A program made the translations under genes and the position numbers. DNA of 64,000 nt from JANRKF01 sp964518725. Its GTDB lineage: Bacteria > Pseudomonadota > Alphaproteobacteria > Rickettsiales > SXRF01. Below the pieces are notes generated by a model. It was not told the origin of the DNA. It worked only from the letters and a program-made list of their open reading frames with translations, and did no database searches. Where the stretch lies: positions 1 to 64,000 of the forward strand of contig CAZFKP010000014.1 of NCBI GenBank assembly GCA_964518725.1, given 5' to 3'. This document shows, in pieces, positions 1 to 8,567 of this stretch; positions within the stretch are counted from its first letter, which is position 1, and every line of letters starts with the position of its first letter.

Positions 1-55
1 CGAACCCTCGTATGCAGCTTGGGAAGCTGCCGTTCTACCATTGAACTACACCCGC
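1..55 (-). tRNA. tRNA-Gly (CCC), 3' end cut by window edge
   Basis: The minus strand reads as the 5' part of a tRNA: acceptor 5' strand starting GCGGG at base 55, a D-arm with TTCAATGG, and an anticodon stem GCAGC/GCTGC enclosing loop TTCCCAA, giving anticodon CCC (glycine). The T-arm begins (GGTTCG) and is cut off at base 1. It ends two bases before the stop codon of the neighbouring response-regulator gene. Confidence 0.9.
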
Positions 56-56
56 A

Positions 57-1079
57 TCAGGCGGAGAATTTTTCGGCCAGTTTTTTCAGCTCTGATATCA
101 TTTGATCGCCGATATTACCAGCGCTTCCGCGCATCTGGTTACCTAAAATCACATGCAGCACATCAACATGTTTTTGTACCACCTGCTGATGCGCCGTATA
201 GCCCGGCTGAAGATGGTTGCGGCAAAACAGGTACAATAAATACGCAATCTCTGAGGCGCGGCTATAGCCAAACGTACCCGCCCGGGAATTAATCGCAAGC
301 GCCAGCTCGCCGATTTCTTCCGCCGTCGTCGGGGTATGCATCCCCAGCGTCATATCGAGTACACGGTGCTTGATATCCTGCAGGTTGGTTTTGATCCACC
401 CCAGTGACGCATCGCTGATCGCATCAACCGCCGCCTGTGCCTGGGCAATCACCGCACTGGTAATCAGGCTATCAAGCCTAACGTTGTTACCGAGCTTATA
501 TTTCAGCGAAAAGTCCGGCAGCCACACACTTGCGCCCTGCACGCTTTTGAGCGCACCATGGACATCTGCGGGTTGAAGTTGTGGCTGAACCTTGCTTATC
601 CGCCGGTCGGAAACCCCTGGCGACAGAACCGCCCGCGCGCGGCGGGTAGGCCCCACAAAACTGGGGGAAATGACAAACTGGCGGGGGTTTTCAATAATGC
701 GCTCAATCCGGTTATAGATGGTTTTGGCTGAAAACGGCTTCACCACAAATTCATTGATCCCCGTATCACGAGCGGCAAACACGTCGGATTGTTCGGCACG
801 CCCGGTCAGCATAATCACCGGCAGGGTCGGCATCGGCGAATCCGCCCGACGCCGAATGCGCTGGAGCAAATCCAGGCCGCTGACTTTACCGATATTCCAT
901 TCGGAAATCAGGAAATCATAGGGCTCATTCTTGAGCGCACGGTAAGCTTCATCGCCGTTATGCACGACATTGGAATGGATAAACCCCATCTCCACCAGCA
1001 TGTCACGCACGACACGCGAGAGCTCGGCATCGCTATCAGCAAGTAATATTCGATAATTTCTTAACGGGTTCACAGCCAT
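57..1079 (-). CDS. Response regulator-like protein with Glu at the phosphoacceptor site
   Basis: A 340-residue protein with an N-terminal CheY-like receiver domain (about residues 8-130) and a C-terminal region of about 200 residues that I do not recognise. It is not an obvious DNA-binding, GGDEF or EAL domain. The receiver keeps the acidic patch (ADSD, residues 14-17), the switch Thr (IMLTGRA) and the conserved Lys (VVKPF). The position that is normally the phosphorylated Asp (usually SDWNMP) reads SEWNI, so Glu60 sits there. Glu is a known phosphomimic in many receivers, so the protein may be constitutively active or phosphorylation-independent; that is inference. ATG start. The gene stands alone between tRNA-Gly and a holin-like gene. 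Confidence 0.8.
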   Translation of the reverse strand: MAVNPLRNYRILLADSDAELSRVVRDMLVEMGFIHSNVVHNGDEAYRALKNEPYDFLISEWNIGKVSGLDLLQRIRRRADSPMPTLPVIMLTGRAEQSDVFAARDTGINEFVVKPFSAKTIYNRIERIIENPRQFVISPSFVGPTRRARAVLSPGVSDRRISKVQPQLQPADVHGALKSVQGASVWLPDFSLKYKLGNNVRLDSLITSAVIAQAQAAVDAISDASLGWIKTNLQDIKHRVLDMTLGMHTPTTAEEIGELALAINSRAGTFGYSRASEIAYLLYLFCRNHLQPGYTAHQQVVQKHVDVLHVILGNQMRGSAGNIGDQMISELKKLAEKFSA

Positions 1080-1128
1080 GGGGTGGTATATTTATAGTTA
1101 ATAATTTAAATGTCATTCATTTTATTTA

Positions 1129-1545
1129 TTAGTGGCGCTTGATTTTCTCCAGTGTCCGGAGTCCGCCAAGCCCAAGTATCCCCATCAGCACCGTCGAGAG
1201 TGCGTCCATGTCAAACGCCGGAAGCACCACCGGCGCCGCAGTGCTGTTGGCCAGTAAAAAAGCAAGAAGCGGCTGCAACACAAAGTGATAGGCAAACGCC
1301 ACCCCGCACACCCAACCGATGAAAGGCCGCCACCCAGCGACAAAGCGATCGGTGCTTGCCGCCTCGACCTTGTTGATGTCGGTTTGCGCCTGGTCAGCGG
1401 AGAGCGCCGCCCGCAACTCGTCCAGATCCTGCGCTCGCTCGGATTTGAGCAACTCAAGCTTCGCCCGCTCCCGCGCCACCGGGTCGGGAATGATGCGGTC
1501 AAGCAGGGCAGAAACCGCCGGAATAATGTCGAGTAACAGGCTCAT
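1129..1545 (-). CDS. GTA-type 3TM holin-like protein
   Basis: A 138-residue small membrane protein. Residues 1-60 form a charged amphipathic helix region (ERAKLELLKSERAQDLDEL). A segment starting GWRPFIGWVCGVAFAYHFV leads into two or three hydrophobic helices, ending GILGLGGLRTLEKIKRH. The order (amphipathic helix, WRPFIGW motif, membrane helices, basic tail) matches the family called holin of 3TMs for gene-transfer-agent release (PF11351). Such proteins permeabilise the inner membrane so that endolysin can reach the wall. No endolysin, spanin, capsid or other GTA gene is nearby, so this is either an orphan holin or a domesticated membrane protein. Confidence 0.7.
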   Translation of the reverse strand: MSLLLDIIPAVSALLDRIIPDPVARERAKLELLKSERAQDLDELRAALSADQAQTDINKVEAASTDRFVAGWRPFIGWVCGVAFAYHFVLQPLLAFLLANSTAAPVVLPAFDMDALSTVLMGILGLGGLRTLEKIKRH

Positions 1546-1694
1546 ATCCCCATAATCCGGCAGTTCGCGCTGTCATGGAAGGAGGAAAATGCAGATTTTT
1601 TGAAAAAAATGATCGGGCTTGCCAAATAGTAAAATATAGGTTAATGTTTCTGGCAATATTGTTATTATTCTATTATTTAACGGGGAATGATGCC

Positions 1695-2174
1695 ATGACC
1701 GAACCAACAACGCCCGCCGAGGCACCAAAAGATCAGGCCACTTTGCTATACGAAGAGCTGTTGCATGCTGCTACAGAGAAGATTCGCGGAAATATAAACC
1801 CAGCAACGATATTGTCAGATAGAATCCAGCACAATGCCTACCCGGATGCATTATTAATCGACGCCTTCAAGCTGGCCGCTAATATGCTGTTTGCACTCCC
1901 TGGAATGCTAGATGGAAACAGGAAACAATACCGTAGCCTGCAATCGGCTATCCGCGATGCTGAAAGTGGGGTCAATGATGAGCAGACCACCTTTGCGAAT
2001 AGCTTAAATAGACAGTATCAGGAACTCTCCGAGAAGAAGAACGCCATCGAAGCCATGGCAGGGATTGCCGGCTTGCATGTGATCGGCAGAATCAAACACA
2101 TGATAATTGCTGAAAATCAACAGCTTTTAGGGTTTAAGGCCCTTACCGCCGAAGCCAGAAAGCAACGCGACTAG
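1695..2174 (+). CDS. Unknown protein, single copy of a repeated alpha-helical domain
   Basis: 159 residues from the ATG at 1695, preceded by GGGGA at 1682-1686. An upstream in-frame ATG at 1575 would add a hydrophobic stretch (FLAILLLFYYL) and cannot be excluded, which would make it a membrane-anchored form. The protein is predicted helical and has no family I recognise. Its body (LLYEELLHAAT to IEAMAGIAGL) aligns by eye with both halves of the next gene's product: a leading LLxEL, a Gly near +10, a central I/L-rich helix ending in A-F/L-K-L-A-A, then a charged helix. The two genes are 55 bp apart on the same strand and look like a tandem family. Confidence 0.6.
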   Translation: MTEPTTPAEAPKDQATLLYEELLHAATEKIRGNINPATILSDRIQHNAYPDALLIDAFKLAANMLFALPGMLDGNRKQYRSLQSAIRDAESGVNDEQTTFANSLNRQYQELSEKKNAIEAMAGIAGLHVIGRIKHMIIAENQQLLGFKALTAEARKQRD

Positions 2175-2229
2175 ATACCCCAAAAACTCCAACCTACCAT
2201 CGAACACAACCAGCAAAAAGAGGATCAGG

Positions 2230-3030
2230 ATGCAGCCAACACCCATCAAAATAAGTACCCCCGAAGACTTGCTCGCGGAACTACGACTTGCCGCCACCAG
2301 CACGCAAAGTGGGCACCTTGAGCCGGATGAGATCATCTCACAGAAAATCGAATCCGGTGAAATCGGCGACGAGGCGATTGTTGGTGCTCTGGGGTTGATT
2401 CGTAACGAAGTGCTTGAGCTCAAGATCGGCATGAACATTGCCGCTGAGGCGCGCGATTTTGCTAGCTATAGAAATCACCGGTTGGCGATGGAAGGTCTCA
2501 GGCAGGCGCTCGAAATTATTGGGCGGGAAAAAATTGTGTCACTCAAAGCGCAGCTTCCTGACAACGAACATGTACTTCTTGACGCTTTATTGGCTCAGCC
2601 AGTAGTCGCAGATCAGGGGCAGCCACTTTACGCATCGTTGCTCACCAGCGTTGATAAGGTATTGGACGGCGATTCCGCCTTAACGGAATTGTGGAAAGAA
2701 AATACTAAGACGGGTGGACAAATTGCCGAAGCTGTCATCATCGGCGCATTGAAACTGGCGGCAAGCGATAAAGCGGAAATCCTAGAATGGAAAGAGTCCC
2801 TCAGGAAAAAGTCCCTCAATCTAGACCCCTCAGATGATAACCATGAGAGCAGCATGCAGGCACTAAATGAAAAGCAGCGGAAACTTGGTCATGAACTGGA
2901 ACGCATCGCGGGCATTCCCTCGCTCATTGCCCCGGAAACACTTAGCGCAATTGCACCGCAATTATCGTGGGCGGAATTTACCGCGCTCGGATTATCAAAA
3001 ATGGGAATAGCGCGCGATACGCCCGGCTAG
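2230..3030 (+). CDS. Unknown protein, two copies of the repeated alpha-helical domain
   Basis: 266 residues, ATG start with AGAGGATC just upstream. It has no signal peptide or membrane helix and is probably cytoplasmic. Residues 10-100 (starting PEDLLAELRLAATS) and about 130-235 (QPLYASLLTSVDKV to LERIAGIPSL) resemble each other and the product of the preceding gene. Shared features are an initial LL-L helix, a Gly followed by an I/L turn, IVGALGL or IIGALKLA, and a Lys/Glu-rich helix. A domain duplication within the gene, plus a one-domain paralogue next door, is the simplest reading. Function unknown; it is not a TPR, HEAT or ankyrin repeat that I can identify. Confidence 0.65.
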   Translation: MQPTPIKISTPEDLLAELRLAATSTQSGHLEPDEIISQKIESGEIGDEAIVGALGLIRNEVLELKIGMNIAAEARDFASYRNHRLAMEGLRQALEIIGREKIVSLKAQLPDNEHVLLDALLAQPVVADQGQPLYASLLTSVDKVLDGDSALTELWKENTKTGGQIAEAVIIGALKLAASDKAEILEWKESLRKKSLNLDPSDDNHESSMQALNEKQRKLGHELERIAGIPSLIAPETLSAIAPQLSWAEFTALGLSKMGIARDTPG

Positions 3031-3049
3031 CACCAGCCCTACAAAAACC

Positions 3050-3640
3050 CTATAAATAGGAGGCAAGCTGGTCGCGCAGGCCGAGCAATTCGCCGCGGAT
3101 GGCAGAAAGCTGCGCCCGCTGCTTCGGCGTAATCAGCGGCTTGGCCGGAGCCACCGGCTGGACGGCAACCGGCCGCGACGCCAGCTCCACATCCTGCTTC
3201 ATCTGCGAGAACGCCTTGCGCGCGCCCTTGATGGTGTAGCCCTGCTGATACAGCAACGTCTTGATGGTGGTGAGGATATCCATATCCTCCGGCCGGTAAT
3301 AGCGGCGGCCGCCTCGCGATTTAGTCGGGCTGATCTGCGGGAACTGGCTCTCCCAGAAACGCAGCACATAGGCAGGGACACCTAATATCTCTGCCGCTTC
3401 GCTGATGGTCTTAAATGCCGCCGGGGATTTTTCTTCCGGCTGTGCATGTGGCGCGGAGGCGCGCATGGACGGAGCAGGCTTTCTTGGTTTCTCAGGCACC
3501 GGCGGCAGCTCGGCCAAAAGCGACGGCTGCACGGGCGATGCGGGTTTTACGGGTTTCTTCTGGAGTACAATGGCGGGCGCAGCAGGCTTGTTCTGCTGCA
3601 TGATTTCCAACAAATCTTCTTGTAGAAAATTTAGTTGCAC
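3050..3640 (-). CDS. MerR-family transcriptional regulator
   Basis: 196 residues. The N-terminal 80 residues are Pro/Ala/Lys-rich and look disordered. A MerR-type winged helix-turn-helix then spans about residues 78-145, with the diagnostic order FKTISEAAEILGV, then RFWESQFPQI, then RGGRRYYRPEDMDIL. The C-terminal 50 residues lack the Cys or His clusters of metal-sensing MerR proteins, so the signal is unknown. The GTG start at 3640 follows AGGGGGAT; an ATG 13 codons downstream is the alternative. Only 18 bp separate it from the upstream ihfA gene on the same strand. An ihfA-merR pair is a recurrent alphaproteobacterial arrangement, so the two are probably co-transcribed. Confidence 0.85.
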   Translation of the reverse strand: MQLNFLQEDLLEIMQQNKPAAPAIVLQKKPVKPASPVQPSLLAELPPVPEKPRKPAPSMRASAPHAQPEEKSPAAFKTISEAAEILGVPAYVLRFWESQFPQISPTKSRGGRRYYRPEDMDILTTIKTLLYQQGYTIKGARKAFSQMKQDVELASRPVAVQPVAPAKPLITPKQRAQLSAIRGELLGLRDQLASYL

Positions 3641-3658
3641 CGATCCCCCTTGTTGGAG

Positions 3659-3976
3659 TTACGCTAACTCGACGTTCTTACCTACCAGATTTTGGTTAAC
3701 TTTTGCTTTAAGCAAATTCGAGGCATTGAACGACAAAACCACCCGCGATGTAATCGGCACTTCCTTGCCGGTTTTCGGATTGCGTCCCATGCGTTGTTTT
3801 TTCTTGCGGAGGCTGAAGGTGCCAAACGACGAAAGCTTCACGTCATTGCCCTGCTCAAGGGCGACGCAAATTTCATCGACCACCGTGTCGACCAGCGCGT
3901 TGCATTCCTGAAGTGAAAGGCCGATCTGCTTGTAAACAGCGTTGCTCAAATCAGCACGTGTCAGAGTTTTTGGCAT
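3659..3976 (-). CDS. ihfA: Integration host factor subunit alpha
   Basis: A 105-residue HU/IHF-family DNA-binding protein. It begins MPKTLTRADLSNAVY and contains the DNA-binding arm signature GRNPKTGKEVPI, whose Pro intercalates into bent DNA. The helical dimerisation part (ECNALVDTVVDEI) and length are typical of IhfA. With IhfB, encoded elsewhere, it makes the heterodimer that bends DNA sharply at specific sites for replication, transcription and recombination. It is the first gene of a likely operon with the merR-type gene. A TATAAT-like -10 box lies upstream. Confidence 0.92.
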   Translation of the reverse strand: MPKTLTRADLSNAVYKQIGLSLQECNALVDTVVDEICVALEQGNDVKLSSFGTFSLRKKKQRMGRNPKTGKEVPITSRVVLSFNASNLLKAKVNQNLVGKNVELA

Positions 3977-4025
3977 AGTATTGATCCTTGTCGATGTAGT
4001 TGGAACAAAAAGCGATTGGTTTCTG

Positions 4026-4031
4026 ATTATA
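4026..4031 (-). promoter_or_regulatory. Candidate -10 element for ihfA
   Basis: On the minus strand a perfect TATAAT hexamer lies about 50 bp upstream of the ihfA start codon, in an AT-rich gap. The matching -35 region is weak (TTTTTA at 16-bp spacing), so the call rests mainly on the -10 box and the position. Confidence 0.35.
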
Positions 4032-4092
4032 TTTGAACAACATACACTAAAAATCCATCAAAAACAAGGGGTATTTTAACGATAAATCCGCA

Positions 4093-5253
4093 TCAGCGCT
4101 TCGCCGGAACCGCCGCGGCGCCCGTTTTCTGCATCATCTGGCGCCCGGGAAATAGCTTGGCCTGCTGAGCTTTCTGTTGGGCAACGCGCTGCTCAAGGGC
4201 TTTCTGCTGGGCAATAATCGCCTGCTGCTGGGCAGCGGCCTGGGCATTGGCCGTCGGGATTGAAACCTCCCAGTTCTTGGCAATCCGCTGGCAACGTTTA
4301 TGCACATCCGCCAGGGTGCCCACACCATTTTCCTTGCGGTAGGTACGTGACGGCATCTGGTTCAGCTGGTCGAAAATCGCCTGCTTGGATGGAACCAGCA
4401 CCCGGTTAACATAGGGCTGCCCGACACCAAACATTTTCATCACCTCGAGGCTCGCACGTTTTGCATCCTCGCGGTTGAGGGCGATCAGCTCCTCCGCCTC
4501 CTCGTCCGAAATTTCCATGGTCTGGTTGGCGGCCAGCGCAAACGACCAATATTGGAAAACACAGGCATGGTAGGACATTTCGTAGACTTTGGTATCGAGT
4601 GTTTTCAGGTTTTCCTGGTATTGCTTGAGCTGCTTCTGGCGTTCCGCAAGCTGCTTGGCTTCAATCGCCGCCGCCTGCTGCGCGGCTTCCAGCGCCCGGA
4701 TTCTTCCCTCACGCGCTTCTTTCTCCTGCTGCTCCTTGACCTGCCGCTGCGCGTTCTCGTAGGTGTTCTGCGCGAGGATGGTCTGGCTTTTCACATACGC
4801 ATCCATCAGCTTCACGATGTCGTCATGCCCGGCGCGGAAGGCAATGGTGCGGGCAATATCGCCGTTATTGTCGAGCGAATAATAGTCGATCCGGTTTTTG
4901 AGCAAATGTTCCACTACTCCCGGCTTGCCAGCGCGGGAAGCGTAATAAAGCGCGGTCTGCCCCTGCTTGTCCTTGGTGTTGACATCCGCGCCACCTTCCA
5001 GCAGCGCCTGCACCGCACCAAGCGCCTCGCCATCCTTGCGCGACGCCGCCACCAGCAATAGCGGCAACCCCTCGGCATTCACCCCGTTCGGATTGGCGCC
5101 CTTGGAAAGCAAAAGCTTGATATCGTCCGCCCGCCCGAGCGCCACCCGGTAGGCAAGCTCGTCCTTGCCGGCAACCGGCTGCGCCAGAGACGGCATCGCG
5201 CACAGCGCAAGCAGCGCCGCCATCATTATACCAATCAGCCTATTCCTTGACAT
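4093..5253 (-). CDS. Exported ankyrin-repeat protein with coiled coil
   Basis: 386 residues from the ATG at 5253, chosen because GGGGTGA precedes it and the product then begins with a clean Sec signal (MSRNRLIG, hydrophobic core, cleavage near SLAQP). Residues 30-155 carry three to four ankyrin repeats, recognisable from KGANPNG, GGADVNTKDKQGQTALYYA and AGHDDIVKLMDAY. Residues about 165-230 are a Glu/Gln/Lys-rich coiled coil, a Cys-containing middle region follows, and the tail is Gln/Ala-rich. The protein should sit in the periplasm as a protein-binding scaffold; the partner is unknown. It is divergent from htpG with only 53 bp between the two starts. Confidence 0.75.
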   Translation of the reverse strand: MSRNRLIGIMMAALLALCAMPSLAQPVAGKDELAYRVALGRADDIKLLLSKGANPNGVNAEGLPLLLVAASRKDGEALGAVQALLEGGADVNTKDKQGQTALYYASRAGKPGVVEHLLKNRIDYYSLDNNGDIARTIAFRAGHDDIVKLMDAYVKSQTILAQNTYENAQRQVKEQQEKEAREGRIRALEAAQQAAAIEAKQLAERQKQLKQYQENLKTLDTKVYEMSYHACVFQYWSFALAANQTMEISDEEAEELIALNREDAKRASLEVMKMFGVGQPYVNRVLVPSKQAIFDQLNQMPSRTYRKENGVGTLADVHKRCQRIAKNWEVSIPTANAQAAAQQQAIIAQQKALEQRVAQQKAQQAKLFPGRQMMQKTGAAAVPAKR

Positions 5254-5306
5254 TTCACCCCATCGTACCATATCAGCCTTGATGATTGTAGCAGAAGGTA
5301 AGGATT

Positions 5307-7166
5307 ATGACCCAGAAAAACGAAGAATTGCTTAAATTTAATGCCGAAATCGGCAAAGTCCTGCAGCTGATGATCCATTCGTTGTACACGAATAAGGATA
5401 TCTTCCTGCGTGAACTGATCTCCAATGCCTCCGACGCCTGCGACAAGCTGCGCTACGAGGCGATTACGAACCCGGAATTGCTGGCCGGTGAACAGGAGCT
5501 GGCGATTTCCGTGACGCTGGATAAAGACGCCCGCACTATCACCCTCAACGATTCCGGCATCGGCATGAGCCGCGAGGAGCTGATCCACAATCTCGGCACC
5601 ATCGCCAAATCCGGCACGCAGGAATTCCTATCCCGCCTGTCCGGCGACATGAAAAAAGACACGAGCCTGATCGGCCAGTTCGGGGTGGGGTTCTATTCCG
5701 CCTTCATGGTGGCAAGCGACGTCACCGTCACCTCGCGCCGCGCCGGCAGCAACGAGCGCTGGCAATGGCAATCCGATGGCAGCGGCGAATTCCGCATCAC
5801 CCCCTGCGAGTCGCTCAGCGCCCGTGGCACCAGCATTCGCCTGACACTGAAAGACGGAGAAGACGGTTACCTCGACCCGTTCCGCCTGCGCCATATTATC
5901 GAAACCTATTCCAACCACATTTCTTTCCCGATCACGCTGGCCTACGACGATACGACCGACACCATCAACACCGGATCGGCGCTGTGGACACGCAGCAAAT
6001 CGGACGTGACTAAAGAGCAGTATGACGAATTTTACCACCATGTCGCCCACTCACCGGACGAACCATGGCTCACCCTGCACAACAAGAATGAAGGCAAGCT
6101 CGACTACACCAATTTGCTGTTTATCCCTTCCATTAAACCATTTGACCTCTACCACCCCGACCGCAAACGTCGGGTGAAACTCTATGTCAAACGCGTCTTT
6201 ATCACCGAAGAAAATGTCGACCTCGTGCCTGCCTACCTGCGCTTCCTGCGCGGGGTAGTGGATTCCCAAGACCTGCCGCTCAACATCAGCCGCGAAACGC
6301 TGCAGGCCAACCCGCTGCTGGGCGCCATCCGCGAAAGCCTGGTGAAACGCACCCTCTCGGAACTGAAGAAGAAATCTGACAGCACCCCCGAAGGCTACCA
6401 GACATTCTGGGAGAATTTCGGCCCCGTCCTGAAAGAAGGGCTGTGTGAAAGCACCAGCCCCCGCGAAGCCATCCTCGATGTCTGCCGCTTCGCCTCGACG
6501 CACGAAGCATCCGTCACGCTTGATGCTTATATCAGCCGCATGAAAAGCGGTCAGGAAACCATCTTCTATGCCACCGGCGATTCGATAGAAAGCCTGAAAG
6601 CCAGCCCGCAACTCGAAGGCTTCACCGCGCGCGGCATCGAGGTGCTGCTGATGAGCGACCATGTCGATGATTTCTGGCTAAACGTGGTGCAGGATTACAA
6701 AGGCAAGAAATTCAAATCCATCACCCGCAGCGACATCGACCTCGACGCCTTCCCGCGCCTCAACACCGAAGAAAAACCGGAAGAGGAACTCCCCGCCGAC
6801 ACGGCGGAGGCGCTGTGCAAACGCATCAAGGCCACGCTCGGCGACCATGTGCGCGATGTGCGGGTGACACACAAGCTGGGTGCCAGCGCCGTCTGCCTTG
6901 CTACTCCGGAAGGCGCGATGGATTTCCGTTTCGAGCGTTTCCTGATCGAGCAAAAACAGCTGGCAAACGCCGCCGCGAAAATCCTGGAGATCAACCCGCA
7001 CCACCCGATCATCGCCTCGCTGGCAAGCAACACCAGCACCGACGCCGACGACGTGATCTGGCTGCTGTTAGACCAGGCGCGCATCCTCGAAGGCGAGGGC
7101 GTGCTGAACCCGGCGGATTTCACCCGCCGGCTGCAGGGGTTTGTTGAAAAAAGCCTGGCCGCGTGA
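5307..7166 (+). CDS. htpG: Chaperone protein HtpG (Hsp90)
   Basis: 619 residues, a normal length for bacterial Hsp90. N-terminal GHKL ATPase motifs are present in order: the helix ELISNASDACDKLRY with the catalytic Glu and Mg-binding Asn, NDSGIGMSREEL, the ATP lid GTIAKSGTQEFL, and IGQFGVGFYSAF. The middle domain (RRVKLYVKRVFI, NISRETLQ) and the C-terminal dimerisation domain are complete, and there is no eukaryotic MEEVD tail, as expected. The ATP-driven dimer remodels client proteins in the cytoplasm together with DnaK, which is encoded at 60 kb. AAGGA precedes the ATG. Confidence 0.97.
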   Translation: MTQKNEELLKFNAEIGKVLQLMIHSLYTNKDIFLRELISNASDACDKLRYEAITNPELLAGEQELAISVTLDKDARTITLNDSGIGMSREELIHNLGTIAKSGTQEFLSRLSGDMKKDTSLIGQFGVGFYSAFMVASDVTVTSRRAGSNERWQWQSDGSGEFRITPCESLSARGTSIRLTLKDGEDGYLDPFRLRHIIETYSNHISFPITLAYDDTTDTINTGSALWTRSKSDVTKEQYDEFYHHVAHSPDEPWLTLHNKNEGKLDYTNLLFIPSIKPFDLYHPDRKRRVKLYVKRVFITEENVDLVPAYLRFLRGVVDSQDLPLNISRETLQANPLLGAIRESLVKRTLSELKKKSDSTPEGYQTFWENFGPVLKEGLCESTSPREAILDVCRFASTHEASVTLDAYISRMKSGQETIFYATGDSIESLKASPQLEGFTARGIEVLLMSDHVDDFWLNVVQDYKGKKFKSITRSDIDLDAFPRLNTEEKPEEELPADTAEALCKRIKATLGDHVRDVRVTHKLGASAVCLATPEGAMDFRFERFLIEQKQLANAAAKILEINPHHPIIASLASNTSTDADDVIWLLLDQARILEGEGVLNPADFTRRLQGFVEKSLAA

Positions 7167-8405
7167 TTACGATGGAGAACCGACCCCACCGCCAGCTTCT
7201 GGCGTCCTGACCGCGCGCGCTGTGTGCGATATCGGGCGTTCATCCCACCGCGGGGGCGCGCCGATATCAACAATTTCAGGGTGTTCGTTGAGAAATCGAA
7301 CCTGCTCGGCGCGAAGCTGGTCGAACTCTTCGTGCTTTCCCTCATCCCGCTGTTGCCTGATGGCAATCAGCAACATGTTGCGTGTGTGTGCGATGTCAGA
7401 GAATCGCGCCGTGCCCTCCAAACATTCAAGGTTCGCACGGCAGGCCTTTTCAAGCTCCGACCAATCATCTTGTTTCCATAGCACTTGCCGTAATTTTCCA
7501 AACACCTCCTGCCGCATCTCAGGGTCGCTTACCGTGCGGGCATTCTCAATCCAGTAATCAACCACGCTCGCTTGGGCGATGGAGCGGTCGGTTCCTTGCT
7601 TCATAATCGCGTCCATCAGATCCGCATAGGCGTCGGTCAATCCCCTTTTGTTGCATTCGGAAATCGCAAGCCCCAGACGTTCATACTGCAACCGCTCCAC
7701 TTCCGGCCAGTTTTCCAGTTCAATATTGGCGTGAGATGCATGTTTGAGTGCAAAATACTGTTCTTTCTTATAACCAATACTACGCGCAAACTCCAGATGC
7801 TGTTGTGCAAACTCCGCGACTTCATCCCACTTCTTCTGCTGCTTAAGCAATGGTATAAGTGCTATGTATGACCTGATTCTCCTGTACCCATCACCCTGCT
7901 CAATCGCAAATGTCAAGGAACGCCTGGCAACCTCCTCCTGTGTTTTTAAATCACCGTCTTGCTCCAGCATGTCACGTGCAGCCTCCATGTGACTCACCGC
8001 AAGCGACGCCTCCCTCTGGTCGCCGGCTCTTACCGCACATTCAAAATAATCCTGTGCCGTCAGGGCGAATCCTCGCATATTCCGCTTACCTTCATACGCC
8101 GATGACAATGCATTCAACGCACGGAGCTCACTTGTTGGCCTGCCGCTCTCACGGGCAACATCCAGATAGGCCTGTGCCGTGTCGGCCAGTTCTTCCCATT
8201 TAGCCTGCTTGCGGAAAATATCCACCATGTACGAATAAGCATAGCATTGGTGGTCGGCCGCTTCGGTGGGAGGGAGATCGCGAGCCATCCGGAGGATGTC
8301 TTCCGCAACACCAAGCGCATCATCCCACCGCCCTGATTTCTGAAAAAGATCGTGAAGACCATGGCGAAATTCATCGATACTCTGTGCAGCCGCTTGTCCT
8401 GTCAT
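7167..8405 (-). CDS. TPR-like helical repeat protein of unknown function
   Basis: 412 residues, cytoplasmic, with no signal peptide. It is built of repeating helix pairs of about 36-42 residues with a recurrent pattern of W-D/E-E-L/V-A, then A-Q-x-x-L-x-x-A-R-x-x-G, for example KWEELADTAQAYLDVARESG and KWDEVAEFAQQHLEFARSIG. About six to eight units cover residues 10-370, and the last 40 residues are Pro/Gly-rich. This is a tetratricopeptide-type superhelix for protein binding; no catalytic domain is seen. Its stop abuts the htpG stop directly (convergent genes, no gap). A link to htpG as an Hsp90 co-chaperone is possible but purely positional. Confidence 0.7.
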   Translation of the reverse strand: MTGQAAAQSIDEFRHGLHDLFQKSGRWDDALGVAEDILRMARDLPPTEAADHQCYAYSYMVDIFRKQAKWEELADTAQAYLDVARESGRPTSELRALNALSSAYEGKRNMRGFALTAQDYFECAVRAGDQREASLAVSHMEAARDMLEQDGDLKTQEEVARRSLTFAIEQGDGYRRIRSYIALIPLLKQQKKWDEVAEFAQQHLEFARSIGYKKEQYFALKHASHANIELENWPEVERLQYERLGLAISECNKRGLTDAYADLMDAIMKQGTDRSIAQASVVDYWIENARTVSDPEMRQEVFGKLRQVLWKQDDWSELEKACRANLECLEGTARFSDIAHTRNMLLIAIRQQRDEGKHEEFDQLRAEQVRFLNEHPEIVDIGAPPRWDERPISHTARAVRTPEAGGGVGSPS

Positions 8406-8567
8406 TATCCCCCCCGTTATTGAATCTTAAGATGTTACCCTGCCATATTTCATCAACACCAACCACCGCCTGTTTGTTAAGTTTTGGTGACAGTCGGGTT
8501 TATTAATATATAACAGTCAGTTCAAACGCCGGTTGAACCAAATCCCAGGGTGTGATAGAAGCCCCTG

